Shown here one piece after another: positions 55,059 to 64,000 of a stretch of 64,000 nt of DNA (position 1 is the stretch's first letter; the number at the start of each line of letters is the position of its first letter). The notes beneath the pieces are model-generated. The model saw nothing but the letters and a program-made list of their open reading frames with translations. It did not search any database and was not told the DNA's origin. The translations under genes and the position numbers were made by a program. Origin of the DNA: Comamonadaceae bacterium. Lineage in GTDB: Bacteria > Pseudomonadota > Gammaproteobacteria > Burkholderiales > Burkholderiaceae_C. The DNA lies in the NCBI GenBank assembly GCA_027484575.1, contig JAIXSQ010000008.1, positions 1-64,000 of the forward strand, read 5' to 3'.

Positions 55059-55867
55059 ATGCGTGACGGCGCCCTGCTGCGGACCCACCGGCTCGACCGG
55101 CTGGCCCTCGCCCTGTGGCAGGCGGTGGCCGATGCGGGGCGGCTGGCGCAGTTCGGCGCGATGCTGCTCGTGCTGGCGCTGTCGCCCGCCAGCTGGCGCG
55201 ACCTGCGCATGCGCCACGCGCTCGCCCGCCACGCCTGGCTGGACACCGCGCCGATGCTGCCGGGCTTCACGCTGCTGGTGGCGCTGCTCACCGTCGTGCT
55301 CACCCGCATCGTGGTGGTTACCGCCGCCAGCTACGGCCTGTCGCAGTACGCGCTGGAGATGGTGATCCGGGTGCTGGTGCTCGAGCTCGTGCCCCTGACC
55401 GCCGCGCTCTTCGTCGCCCTGCGCTGACCATCCCCAACGGCGCCGCGCTGGCGCAGATGCGCCACGACGGCGAGTTCGCCCGCCTGCGCCGCGCCGGGCA
55501 CGAGCCGCTGGTGGCGCAGGTGCTGCCGCGCATGCTGGCCGGCGCCTTCGCCACGGTCACGCTCGCGGCCCTGAGCTGCGTCGTGGCAGGCGTGGTCGCC
55601 TACGTCGCGGTGTACGGCGGCACGCTGGCCGGGCTGCCGGCGTACACCCGCATGTTCGGCCACGTGTTCACGCCGGCGGTGGCGCTGATCTTCGCGGGCA
55701 AGACCGCATTCTTCAGCCTGGCGGTCGCGGTCATCCCCATGGCCGCCGGCGCGCCGGCCTCGCTGGCGCCCGGCTCGCGCGAGCATGCCGCGCTGCGCGG
55801 CCTGGTTCGCATGTTCGCGGTGCTGCTGCTGCTCGAGGCGGTGTCGCTGGTCGGCAACTACGGCTAG
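55059..55867 (+). pseudogene. MlaE-family lipid-transport permease with -1 frameshift
   Basis: Two adjacent frames together make one full-length MlaE-like permease. Frame A (55059-55427, 122 residues) ends LVPLTAALFVALR then TGA. The protein continues in another frame (LTIPNGAALAQMRHDGEF) to 55867, ending LLLLEAVSLVGNYG. The switch lies at about 55424-55430 in a CTGCGCTGACC context and equals loss of one base. It may be a sequencing error, a true mutation or, less likely, recoding. Downstream genes are intact. Confidence 0.75.
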
Positions 55868-55880
55868 GGCGGGGCGCGCG

Positions 55881-56858
55881 ATGGCCGACGAGACCTCCCT
55901 GCCCGTGGACGAGCCCGGCGACGCGCCCGCGGTGCCGCACCTGGCGCGCAAGGCGCGGCTGCTGCTGCTGGCCACCGTGCTGCTGGTCGCCGGCGCCACG
56001 CTGTACCTGCTGCACGCGCGCGGCGTCTTCGAGGCCACGCAGACGCTGGTGCTCACGACCGACGACTCCGAGGGCGTGACCGTGGGCATGGACATGACCT
56101 ACTCGGGCTTTCCGATCGGCCGGGTGCGCAGGGTCGAGCTGTTGCCGGCCGGCCACGTGCGCATCGTCGTGGACGTGGCCCGCAAGGACGCGCACTGGCT
56201 GCGCACGAGCAGCGTGTTCACGCTGGTGCGCGGTCTGGTGGGCGGCACCGCGATCCGCGCCTACAGCGGCGTGCTGGCCGACCCCGCCCTGCCCGACGGC
56301 GCCGAGCGCCCCGTGCTGCGGGGCGACGCCAGCGCGGAGCTGCCGCGGGTGGTGGCCGCCGCGCGCGAGGCGCTGGAGAACGCGGTCGCGCTCACCGCGG
56401 CCGACGGTGCGCTGCGCCAGACGCTGGCGCAGCTGCAGGCCGCCACCGAGCGGCTGAACGGCCCGCGCGGCGGGCTGGGCGTGCTCATGGGCAACGAGGC
56501 CGACGCGCGCAAGCTGGTCGCCACGATCGAGCGCAGCAACGCGCTGCTGGCGCGGCTCGATGGCCTGGCCGGCCGCGCCGATGCGCAGGTGTTCGGGCCC
56601 GAGGGCCTGGTGCGCGACGTGCGCGCCACGGTGCGCCAGCTCGACGGCCTGCTGGCGGACACGCGCGGCAGCCTGCGCCGCCTCGATGCGGTGCTGGCCG
56701 AGGCGCAGGGCGTGGGCGCGAACGTGCGGGTGGCCACCGAGGACCTGGGCGCGTTGCGCGCCGAGGTCGAGGCCAACCTGCGCCGCGTCGACGGGCTGCT
56801 GGGCGAGATCGACCGCAAGTGGCCGTTCAGCCGCGACACGCGGGTGCGGGTGCCGTGA
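55881..56858 (+). CDS. MCE/MlaD-domain lipid-transport protein
   Basis: A 325-residue protein with one N-terminal transmembrane helix (about 28-46), an MCE domain (residues 50-130; DSEGVTVGMDMTYSGFPIGRV) and a long helical tail with repeated heptad-like segments. Such proteins form periplasmic hexamers that pass phospholipids or other lipids across the envelope. It follows the frameshifted permease by 13 bp and overlaps the lipoprotein gene. Confidence 0.88.
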   Translation: MADETSLPVDEPGDAPAVPHLARKARLLLLATVLLVAGATLYLLHARGVFEATQTLVLTTDDSEGVTVGMDMTYSGFPIGRVRRVELLPAGHVRIVVDVARKDAHWLRTSSVFTLVRGLVGGTAIRAYSGVLADPALPDGAERPVLRGDASAELPRVVAAAREALENAVALTAADGALRQTLAQLQAATERLNGPRGGLGVLMGNEADARKLVATIERSNALLARLDGLAGRADAQVFGPEGLVRDVRATVRQLDGLLADTRGSLRRLDAVLAEAQGVGANVRVATEDLGALRAEVEANLRRVDGLLGEIDRKWPFSRDTRVRVP

Positions 56859-57505
56859 CGCGGACCGGCCTGCGCGTGCTGGCCGGCGTGCTCGCGCTGC
56901 TGGCCGGCTGTGCGTCGGCGCCGCCCGCGCCCGACTGGCAGGTGCAGGCGCATGGCGCGCTCGCGCGCTACCGCGCTGCGGTGCTGGCGGGGGATGCGCG
57001 CGCGGCCGAGGCCGAGTTCGCGCGAGCGCGCCGGGCGCTGGCCGCCACCGCCGACGCGACGCAGGTCGCGCGGGCCGAGCTCACGCGTTGCGCCCTGCAG
57101 GTCGCGTCCCTGCAGTTCGATCCCTGCGACGGCTTCGAGGCGCTGCGTGCCGACGTGGCCGCGCCCGAGCGGGCCTATGCCGACTGGCTGGCCGGCCGGC
57201 CCGCCGACGCGGGCCTGCTGCCGGCGCAGCACCGTGGCGCGGCCGCCGCGCCCGGCGACCTGCGCGCGCTGGCGGCGATCGAGGACCCGCTGGCCCGCCT
57301 GGTCGCCGCGGGCGTGGCGGTGCGCACCGGCGCCGGCAGCCCGGCCCTGCTGCAGCTGGCCGCCGACACGGCCACGGCCCAGGGCTGGCGGCGGCCGGTG
57401 CTGGCCTGGCTGGGCGCGCAGCTGGCGCTGGCGCGGCAGGCCGGCGATGCGCAGGCGGTGGCGCGGCTGCAGCGGCAACTCGCGCTCGCGGGCGGCGGGC
57501 GCTGA
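56855..57505 (+). CDS. Lipoprotein of the Mce-type cluster
   Basis: A 216-residue lipoprotein from GTG 56855 (4-bp overlap with the MCE gene). Lipobox LLAGC, then an all-helical Ala-rich mature part with TPR-like appearance and a Cys pair (TRCALQVASLQFDPC). Probably the outer-membrane or periplasmic partner of the transporter. No family named. Confidence 0.75.
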   Translation: MTRTGLRVLAGVLALLAGCASAPPAPDWQVQAHGALARYRAAVLAGDARAAEAEFARARRALAATADATQVARAELTRCALQVASLQFDPCDGFEALRADVAAPERAYADWLAGRPADAGLLPAQHRGAAAAPGDLRALAAIEDPLARLVAAGVAVRTGAGSPALLQLAADTATAQGWRRPVLAWLGAQLALARQAGDAQAVARLQRQLALAGGGR

Positions 57506-57583
57506 TCCCCCGCGGGGACCGGCCGGGGTCCGCGCCGCCTATCATCGTCCGCTGTCTCCATCCCGATCCGGAATCCCCGACCC

Positions 57584-57994
57584 ATGCGCCTCCTCGCTTC
57601 CCTGCTGCTGGCCTGCACCGCCGGCGCCGCGTTCGCCCAATCGCCGGCCACCTCGCCCGCCACCACCGCCTCGGGCCTCGTGTACCAGTCGCTCAAGGAC
57701 GGCACCGGCGCCTCGCCGGCCGCCACCGACGTCGTGCGGGTGCACTACCGGGGCACCTTCCCCGACGGCCGCGAGTTCGACAGCTCGTACAAGCGCGGCG
57801 AGCCCACCGAGTTCCCGCTGAACCGCGTGATCCCGTGCTGGACCGAGGGCGTGCAGAAGATGAAGGTCGGCGGCAAGGCCAGGCTGACCTGCCCGCCCGG
57901 CATCGCCTACGGCGAGCGCGGCGCCGGCGGCGTGATCCCGCCGAACGCCACGCTGAACTTCGAGATCGAGCTGCTGGCCGTCAAGGGCAAGTGA
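57584..57994 (+). CDS. FKBP-type peptidyl-prolyl cis-trans isomerase, exported
   Basis: A 136-residue protein with signal LLASLLLACTAGAAFAQ and a complete FKBP domain: DVVRVHYRGTFPDGREFDSS, FPLNRVIPCWTEGVQKMKVGG, and IPPNATLNFEIELL. It would assist folding in the periplasm. Its 3' end overlaps the convergent alkB gene by 14 bp. Confidence 0.94.
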   Translation: MRLLASLLLACTAGAAFAQSPATSPATTASGLVYQSLKDGTGASPAATDVVRVHYRGTFPDGREFDSSYKRGEPTEFPLNRVIPCWTEGVQKMKVGGKARLTCPPGIAYGERGAGGVIPPNATLNFEIELLAVKGK

Positions 57995-58598
57995 GCCCGC
58001 GCGGCGTGCGCAGGGTGATCGACCAGCGCAACGCCGGCGTCGGCGCCACGGCGTGCTGCCAGGCCCAGCGCGCCGGGCCGCGCAGCAGGTAGATCGAGCG
58101 CGGCGCGACCCGCAGCCGGTGCGTGGCGGCACGCGCCACCGGCGGCCAGGGCCGCCAGCGCATCTCGGCCTCGCCCAGCAGCGAGACGCCCACCACGTCC
58201 TCGAAGTCGGGCACGTCGCGGTGCCAGCCCAGGGGCGTGCCCGGCCGGTACTCGGCCACCAGCGCCTGCGCGAAGTCGCCCGGCCGCAGGCCGGCCCAGA
58301 GCGCCGCGCGGCCGGCCAGGGGCTGCAGCCAGCCGGGCAGGGGATCGGCGGGCTGCAGGCGGCCCGCGGCGAAGTCGAAGCTGCCGCCGTAGCTCACCAC
58401 GCGCCGCCGCGCCGCATGGCCGTGGTACTGCATCGGCGCGACCGGCAGGGTGGCCAGGCGGGCCAGCAGCGCGGCCTCCTCGGACGCGGACAGGAAGCCC
58501 GGCTCGTAGCGCATGCCCGCGGGCAGCCAGGACGGCGGTGGCACGGGCAGATCGCCGAACAGTTCGGCCTGCACGGGCGCAGGGGTGGCATCGGCCAT
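57981..58598 (-). CDS. alkB: Alpha-ketoglutarate-dependent dioxygenase AlkB
   Basis: A 205-residue Fe(II)/2-oxoglutarate enzyme: nucleotide-recognition hairpin RRRVVSYGGSFDF, iron ligands in GWHRDVPDF (His, Asp) and WQHAV (His), and RWSITLRT binding 2-oxoglutarate. It reverses alkylation damage in DNA or RNA by oxidative demethylation. Slightly short but complete. Confidence 0.9.
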   Translation of the reverse strand: MADATPAPVQAELFGDLPVPPPSWLPAGMRYEPGFLSASEEAALLARLATLPVAPMQYHGHAARRRVVSYGGSFDFAAGRLQPADPLPGWLQPLAGRAALWAGLRPGDFAQALVAEYRPGTPLGWHRDVPDFEDVVGVSLLGEAEMRWRPWPPVARAATHRLRVAPRSIYLLRGPARWAWQHAVAPTPALRWSITLRTPRGLTCP

Positions 58599-58653
58599 GC
58601 GGGCCAGTGTGGCGGGCCCGGGGGGCGCGGCCTGTCGGCCGGTTGCCTGAAAC

Positions 58654-58682
58654 GAAAAAGGCCGCGCAGTGCGCGGCCTTCG
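58654..58682 (-). terminator. Intrinsic terminator of histone H1-like gene
   Basis: On the minus strand, a GC stem (AAGGCCGCGC paired with GCGCGGCCTT) is followed by a run of T. It lies 18 bp after the stop codon of the H1-like gene. Confidence 0.88.
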
Positions 58683-58700
58683 AACGGTGGACCCGCGTCC

Positions 58701-59228
<528 letters not shown>

Positions 59229-59244
59229 GTCTATCTCCTGTTCA

Positions 59245-59256
59245 AGTTGATCAACT
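59245..59256. promoter_or_regulatory. Palindrome upstream of H1-like gene
   Basis: AGTTGATCAACT is a perfect 12-bp palindrome starting 17 bp upstream of the ATG and overlapping the leader near the ribosome site. It could be an operator or a small mRNA hairpin limiting translation. Confidence 0.4.
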
Positions 59257-59420
59257 CAACACGCTAAGCACCGGCTGCCTTGTTGGTGGCTGCCGGCGAT
59301 CCGGGGGGCCGGGCGGACCCGACCCCACGAACACCGAGGCCCGCGCGCCGCCGGCTCTTGTCGGCCGGTCGGCGGTGCGGGCTGTACTTCACGAACCCAA
59401 CCTGCGGATGCAGTTGCCGT

Positions 59421-60671
59421 TCAATCCCACGAAAGAGCGCCACCCGACTGGTATTCAATGACGCGGGTTTCGAAGAAGTTGCGCTCCTTCTTCAGGTCGA
59501 TCATCTCGCTCATCCACGGGAACGGGTTTTCCTCGTTGGGGAAGAGCGCTTCCAGGCCGATCTGCGTCGCACGCCGGTTGGCGATGTAGCGCAGGTAGCC
59601 CTTGAACATGGAGGCGTTGAGGCCCAGCACGCCACGCGGCATGGTGTCCTCGGCATAGCGGTACTCGAGTTCGACGGCCTTGAGGAACAGGGCCTTGATC
59701 TCGGCCTTGAACTCCGCCGTCCACAGGTGCGGGTTCTCCAGCTTGAGCTGGTTGATCAGGTCGATGCCGAAGTTGCAGTGCATCGACTCGTCGCGCAGGA
59801 TGTACTGGTACTGCTCGGCGGCACCGGTCATCTTGTTCTGGCGGCCCAGCGCCAGGATCTGCGTGAAGCCCACGTAGAAGAACAGGCCTTCCATCAGGCA
59901 GGCGAAGACGATCAGGCTCTTGAGCAGCGTCTGGTCGTTCTCGGGCGTGCCGGTGTGGAAGTCCGGATCCATGATCGCCTCGATGAAGGGGATCAGGAAC
60001 TGGTCCTTGTCGCGGATCGACTGGACCTCGTGGTACGCGTTGAAGATCTCGCTCTCGTCCAGGCCCAGCGACTCGACGATGTACTGGTAGGCGTGGGTGT
60101 GGATCGCTTCCTCGAACGCCTGGCGCAGCAGGAACTGGCGGCACTCGGGCGCCGTGATGTGGCGGTAGGTGCCCAGCACGATGTTGTTGGCGGCCAGCGA
60201 GTCGGCGGTGACGAAGAAGCCGAGGTTGCGCTTGATGATGCGGCGCTCGTCCTCGGTCAGGCCGTTGGGGTCCTTCCACAGCGCGATGTCGCGGGTCATG
60301 TTGACCTCCTGCGGCATCCAGTGGTTGGCGCAGGTCGCCAGGTACTTCTCCCAGGCCCACTTGTACTTGAACGGCACCAGCTGGTTGACGTCGGTCTGGC
60401 CGTTGATGATGCGCTTGTCGGCGGCCGAGACGCGGCGGTGGTCGGCGGCGTCGGCACGCACGGCCGGCGATGCCGCGCGCTGCTGCACGGGCACCTGCGC
60501 GCCGTCGTCGAGCACGCGCACCGGTGCGGCGGCGGAAGGCGAGGGGATGGAAGCGGGAACGGGCTGGAGGGCAGCCTGCTGCGAGGGTGAATGCGTCACC
60601 TCGCGGTTCCAGGAACCGCTGTGGGCGGGGTTCGGCGGTGTGGGCTTGACTTCGTCGTCCCAGGTCAGCAT
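59421..60671 (-). CDS. nrdB: Ribonucleoside-diphosphate reductase subunit beta
   Basis: A 416-residue class Ia small subunit. Diiron ligands are visible in [12 protein letters not shown] and DESMHCNF, and the radical-transfer C-terminus ends [13 protein letters not shown] (QSGGALSWD). The first ~90 residues are a Pro/Ala/Gln-rich extension before the conserved [20 protein letters not shown]. It houses the tyrosyl radical for deoxynucleotide synthesis. It follows nrdA after 133 bp. Confidence 0.96.
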   Translation of the reverse strand: MLTWDDEVKPTPPNPAHSGSWNREVTHSPSQQAALQPVPASIPSPSAAAPVRVLDDGAQVPVQQRAASPAVRADAADHRRVSAADKRIINGQTDVNQLVPFKYKWAWEKYLATCANHWMPQEVNMTRDIALWKDPNGLTEDERRIIKRNLGFFVTADSLAANNIVLGTYRHITAPECRQFLLRQAFEEAIHTHAYQYIVESLGLDESEIFNAYHEVQSIRDKDQFLIPFIEAIMDPDFHTGTPENDQTLLKSLIVFACLMEGLFFYVGFTQILALGRQNKMTGAAEQYQYILRDESMHCNFGIDLINQLKLENPHLWTAEFKAEIKALFLKAVELEYRYAEDTMPRGVLGLNASMFKGYLRYIANRRATQIGLEALFPNEENPFPWMSEMIDLKKERNFFETRVIEYQSGGALSWD

Positions 60672-60804
60672 GTCAGATCCAGTGCTCGGAATTATCAGAG
60701 CAGTGATGTGTGTTTCAAAGTGTCCATTCACATCACCGCGCGATTGTGTTGTTGGTTTGCATCGGCGTCCTGTCGGAGAACGCCGACACGATGTCATCGA
60801 CGGC

Positions 60805-63729
60805 TTATTGGCAGGCCTCGCAGGTGGGGTCGTCGATCGCGCAGAACTTGATGTCGGTCGCCGGCGTGGCGTCCATCTGGGCCTGCGCCTGCGCGGCCGC
60901 CGCATCGAGCGCCGACATGCCGCCGCCCGCGCCGGAGGACACGGCATTGAGCCGGCCCGATTGCACGGTCGACTTCTCGGCGTGCGTGGCGCTGATGGTG
61001 CGCAGGTAGTAGGTGGTCTTGAGGCCGCGCAGCCAGGCCAGCTTGTAGGTGTCGTCCAGCTTCTTGCCCGAGGCGCCGGCCATGTAGATGTTCAGCGACT
61101 GGGCCTGATCGATCCACTTCTGGCGGCGCGCGGCGGCCTCGACCAGCCACACCGGCTCGACCTCGAAGGCGGTGGCATACAGCGCCTTGACCTCCTGGGG
61201 CACGCGGTCGATGGGGCGCAGCGAGCCGTCGAAGTGCTTCAGGTCCATGACCATCACGTCGTCCCACAGGCCCAGGCGCTTGAGGTCGCGCACCAGGTAG
61301 TGGTTGATGACGGTGAACTCGCCCGACAGGTTCGACTTGACCGACAGGTTGCCGAAGCACGGCTCGATCGAGGCGTCCACGCCGATGATGTTGGAGATGG
61401 TCGCGGTGGGGGCGATGGCCACGCAGTTGGAGTTGCGCATGCCGTCGCGGGCGATCTTCTGGCGCAGCGCGTCCCAGTCCAGGCTGGCCGAGCGGTCGAC
61501 CTCGACGTAGCCGCCGCGTGCCTTGGCCAGCAGCTCCAGCGTGTCGGGCGGCAGGATCCCCTTGTCCCACAGCGAGCCCTTGTAGCTGCTGTAGCGGCCG
61601 CGTTCCTTGGCCAGCTCGGTCGACGCCCAGTAGGCGTGGTAGCAGACGGCCTCCATCGAGCGGTCGGCGAACTCCACGGCCTCCTGCGAGGCGTAGGGGA
61701 TGCGCAGCTCGTACAGCGCGTCCTGGAAGCCCATGATGCCCAGGCCCACCGGGCGGTGGCGCAGGTTGGAGTCGCGGGCCTTCTTGACGGCGTAGTAGTT
61801 GATGTCGATCACGTTGTCGAGCATCCGCATCGCCACCTGGATCGTCTTCTTGAGCTTGTCTTGGTCGACGGCGCCGTCCTTGAGGTGCTGCACCAGGTTG
61901 ACCGAGCCCAGGTTGCACACCGCGGTCTCGGAGTCGCTGGTGTTCAGCGTGATCTCGGTGCACAGGTTGGACGAGTGCACGACGCCGACGTGCTGCTGCG
62001 GGCTGCGCACGTTGCAGGCGTCCTTGAACGTGATCCAGGGATGGCCGGTCTCGAACAGCATCGAGAGCATCTTGCGCCACAGGTCCTTGGCGGGCATGCG
62101 CTTGAAGAGCTTGAGCTCACCGCTGTCGGCCTTGCGCTCGTAGCCCACGTAGGCTTCCTCGAAGGCCTTGCCGAACTTGTCGTGCAGGTCCGGGCAGGTG
62201 GAGGGGCTGAACAACGTCCAGTCGCCGCCTTCGAGGACGCGCTTCATGAACAGGTCGGGAATCCAGTTCGCCGTGTTCATGTCGTGCGTGCGGCGGCGGT
62301 CGTCGCCGGTGTTCTTGCGCAGGTCCAGGAACTCTTCGATGTCCAGGTGCCACGTTTCCAGGTAGGCGCAGACGGCGCCCTTGCGCTTGCCGCCCTGGTT
62401 CACGGCGACGGCCGTGTCGTTGACCACCTTCAGGAACGGCACGACGCCTTGCGACTTGCCGTTGGTGCCCTTGATGTGGCTCCCGAGCGCGCGCACCGGG
62501 GTCCAGTCGTTGCCCAGGCCGCCGGCGAACTTGCTCAGCAGCGCGTTCTCCTTCAGCGCCTCGTAGATGCCGTCGAGGTCGTCGGACACGGTGGTCAGGT
62601 AGCAGGACGACAGCTGCGAGCGGCGCGTGCCGCTGTTGAACAGCGTCGGCGTGCTGGACATGAAGTCGAAGCTCGACAGCACTTCGTAGAACTCGATGGC
62701 GCGGGCTTCGCGGTCGATCTCGCCCAGCGCCAGGCCCATGGCCACGCGCATGAAGAAGGCCTGCGGCATCTCGATGCGGACGTCGTCCACGTGCAGGAAG
62801 TAGCGGTCGTACAGCGTCTGCAGGCCGAGGTAGTCGAACTGCAGGTCACGGTCGGCCTTCAGCGCCGCACCCAGCCTGGCCAGGTCGTACTGCGCCAGCT
62901 TCTCGTCCAGCAGCTCGGCGGCGACGCCGCGCTTGATGTAGCCGGGGAAGTACTCGGCGTAGCGCGTCTGCATCTCGGCCTGCGTGACTTCGCCGCCGAT
63001 GATCTCGCGGCGGATCGTGTGCAGCAGCAGGCGGGCAGTGGCACGGCTGTAGCCGGGGTCTTTCTCGATCAGCGTGCGGGCGGCCAGGATGGCGGCCTTG
63101 TAGACCTCGTCGATGGCGACGCCGTCGTACAGATTGCGCTGGGTCTCGGCCAGCACGGGCTCGGGCTTCACGTCGGCACCGAGGTTCTCGCAGGCGGAGG
63201 CGATCAGCGACTTCAGCGCGCGCAGGTCCAGCGGGCGGCGCTCGCCGCCGTCCATCACCATGAACTGCGGCTCGGCAGCGCGGGCGGCTTCGCCCTGGGC
63301 GGCGCGCTCCTGCGCGCGGCGCTCGCGGTACAGCACGTAGGCACGGGCCACATCGTGCTGGCCGCTGCGCATCAGGCCCAGCTCGACCTGGTCCTGCACG
63401 TCTTCGATGTGGAAGGTGCCACCGCTCGGGCGCGAGCGCAGCAGCGCGCGCACGACGTTCTGGGTCAGCTGTTCCACCGTCTCGCGCACGCTGGCCGAGG
63501 CCGCGCCGCTGGTGCCGTGAACGGCCAGGAAGGCCTTCATCAGCGCGACGGCGATCTTGCTCGGCTCGAACGAGACCACGGCGCCATTGCGGCGAATGAT
63601 CTGGTAGGCCTGGTAGCTGGACAGCGCGGGGGCGCTGGGGGCTTGCGCGTCGGACCCAAACGCGCCCGGAGAACCCGAGGAAAGCGTGGCAGCGGGGGCG
63701 GCCTGGCCCGAGGCGGCTTCATGCAGCAT
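60805..63729 (-). CDS. nrdA: Ribonucleoside-diphosphate reductase subunit alpha
   Basis: A 974-residue class Ia large subunit. An N-terminal ATP-cone (about 38-135; [18 protein letters not shown]) senses dATP/ATP. The catalytic barrel contains [13 protein letters not shown] and [12 protein letters not shown]; the C-terminal redox pair is Cys970/Cys973 (DPTCEACQ). It reduces ribonucleotides to deoxyribonucleotides with NrdB. ATG 63729 follows AAGGA-type sequence. The promoter with an NrdR box lies about 230 bp upstream. Confidence 0.97.
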   Translation of the reverse strand: MLHEAASGQAAPAATLSSGSPGAFGSDAQAPSAPALSSYQAYQIIRRNGAVVSFEPSKIAVALMKAFLAVHGTSGAASASVRETVEQLTQNVVRALLRSRPSGGTFHIEDVQDQVELGLMRSGQHDVARAYVLYRERRAQERAAQGEAARAAEPQFMVMDGGERRPLDLRALKSLIASACENLGADVKPEPVLAETQRNLYDGVAIDEVYKAAILAARTLIEKDPGYSRATARLLLHTIRREIIGGEVTQAEMQTRYAEYFPGYIKRGVAAELLDEKLAQYDLARLGAALKADRDLQFDYLGLQTLYDRYFLHVDDVRIEMPQAFFMRVAMGLALGEIDREARAIEFYEVLSSFDFMSSTPTLFNSGTRRSQLSSCYLTTVSDDLDGIYEALKENALLSKFAGGLGNDWTPVRALGSHIKGTNGKSQGVVPFLKVVNDTAVAVNQGGKRKGAVCAYLETWHLDIEEFLDLRKNTGDDRRRTHDMNTANWIPDLFMKRVLEGGDWTLFSPSTCPDLHDKFGKAFEEAYVGYERKADSGELKLFKRMPAKDLWRKMLSMLFETGHPWITFKDACNVRSPQQHVGVVHSSNLCTEITLNTSDSETAVCNLGSVNLVQHLKDGAVDQDKLKKTIQVAMRMLDNVIDINYYAVKKARDSNLRHRPVGLGIMGFQDALYELRIPYASQEAVEFADRSMEAVCYHAYWASTELAKERGRYSSYKGSLWDKGILPPDTLELLAKARGGYVEVDRSASLDWDALRQKIARDGMRNSNCVAIAPTATISNIIGVDASIEPCFGNLSVKSNLSGEFTVINHYLVRDLKRLGLWDDVMVMDLKHFDGSLRPIDRVPQEVKALYATAFEVEPVWLVEAAARRQKWIDQAQSLNIYMAGASGKKLDDTYKLAWLRGLKTTYYLRTISATHAEKSTVQSGRLNAVSSGAGGGMSALDAAAAQAQAQMDATPATDIKFCAIDDPTCEACQ

Positions 63730-63961
63730 GAGGAGATCCTTTTATCGAGAAATGACGGGCAAAAGCGCGGCACAGACCCGGTGCAGGGTCGACGCATCGC
63801 GCGTTGCTGGAGTGGTGGTGTTTCGGCCCCGCCGGTCCATTGCCAGGCCGGCGTTCCGGCTGGTTCCTCGGGTGGGTTGCCGCGGTGGCCAAGCCACTGC
63901 AGACAGCAATTCCGAGGTGATGGTCATGGGGTCGACTGGGTCAGCAGGATATCACGAAGGA

Positions 63962-63992
63962 ACACTATATCTATGGCTTGAAGCCCCCTCAA
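63962..63992 (-). promoter_or_regulatory. nrdA promoter with NrdR box
   Basis: On the minus strand, TTGAGG (63987-63992) and TATAGT (63964-63969) are separated by 17 bp, a good sigma-70 promoter. ACACTATATCTATGGC (63962-63977, plus strand) resembles the 16-bp NrdR box and covers the -10. A second partial box (AGCACTA from 63992) lies 31 bp away, the usual NrdR pair spacing, but is cut by the window edge. A leader of roughly 225 nt is implied. Confidence 0.75.
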
Positions 63993-64000
63993 GCACTACC

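Noticed and set aside
59340..59385. Terminator for nrdB
   Set aside because: Only an imperfect GC-rich inverted repeat without a T-run; insufficient support.
63742..63927. A 61-codon open frame in the nrdA leader, ending 12 bp before the nrdA start
   Set aside because: No ribosome site and no conserved features; could be a leader peptide but unsupported.

Overview
The window is a very GC-rich chromosomal segment with dense genes, short gaps and many 1-4 bp start/stop overlaps. The gene content suggests a betaproteobacterium of the order Burkholderiales, probably Comamonadaceae-like: four Bug/TctC-type tricarboxylate-binding proteins, a Liv-type transporter beside CoA ligases, a DUF1840 protein, a lysine/alanine-rich histone H1-like protein and an OhrR/Ohr pair. 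This placement is inferred from gene families, since no rRNA or tRNA gene was seen.

Layout. 1-13110 (+): the 3' part of a giant repeat adhesin, followed by a TolC-like outer-membrane lipoprotein, a HlyD-type adaptor, a second adaptor with a cytosolic GAF-like half, and a membrane M50 zinc protease fused to a HlyD-like region. It looks like a type I-like secretion locus without an ABC ATPase. 13126-15276 (-): an aryl/acyl-CoA ligase and a MarR regulator. 15413-17023 (+): a cyclopropane-fatty-acid synthase-like methyltransferase and a DUF1840 protein. 17163-19287 (-): two Bug receptors. 19396-27799 (-): a large operon reading long-chain-type acyl-CoA synthetase, livG, livH, livM, substrate-binding protein, livF and phenylacetate-CoA-ligase-like protein. 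A divergent Crp/Fnr regulator (27923) sits at its head, followed by an RluF-like pseudouridine synthase.

29520-35619 (-): an unusual chaperone/usher-like surface-fibre locus. It has an outer-membrane beta-barrel candidate ending in an SdrD-B-like domain, four pilin-like secreted proteins sharing an RVG core motif, a small secreted protein and a PapD-like chaperone. Its last five genes are chained by 4-nt overlaps. 35999-37912 (+): htpG behind an almost ideal heat-shock (sigma-32) promoter. 37933-40644 (-): three solute-binding proteins. 40711-42006 (+): a fumarylacetoacetate-hydrolase-family enzyme and a glycine-rich lipoprotein.

42020-49304 (-): SrkA-like kinase, a Ser/Thr kinase fused to a universal-stress domain and overlapping a phosphoesterase gene, a DUF2855 protein, Ohr/OhrR with a perfect 21-bp operator, and a NodIJ-type ABC exporter. 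49396-51479 (+): phosphatidylserine decarboxylase and purT. 51581-53098 (-): AMP nucleosidase. 53258 (+): a small conserved-looking protein. 53591 (-): glutathione reductase. 55059-57505 (+): a phospholipid-transport (Mla/Mce-like) set whose permease carries a -1 frameshift and which has no ATPase beside it. 57584-64000: FKBP isomerase, AlkB, histone H1-like protein, nrdB and nrdA, with a promoter and NrdR box at the right edge.

The two most interesting loci are the ABC-less adhesin export module (1-13110) and the non-canonical fibre locus (29520-35619). Convergent gene ends are also notable: most carry a hairpin or a repeat, and at two of them the opposing stop codons themselves form the stem.
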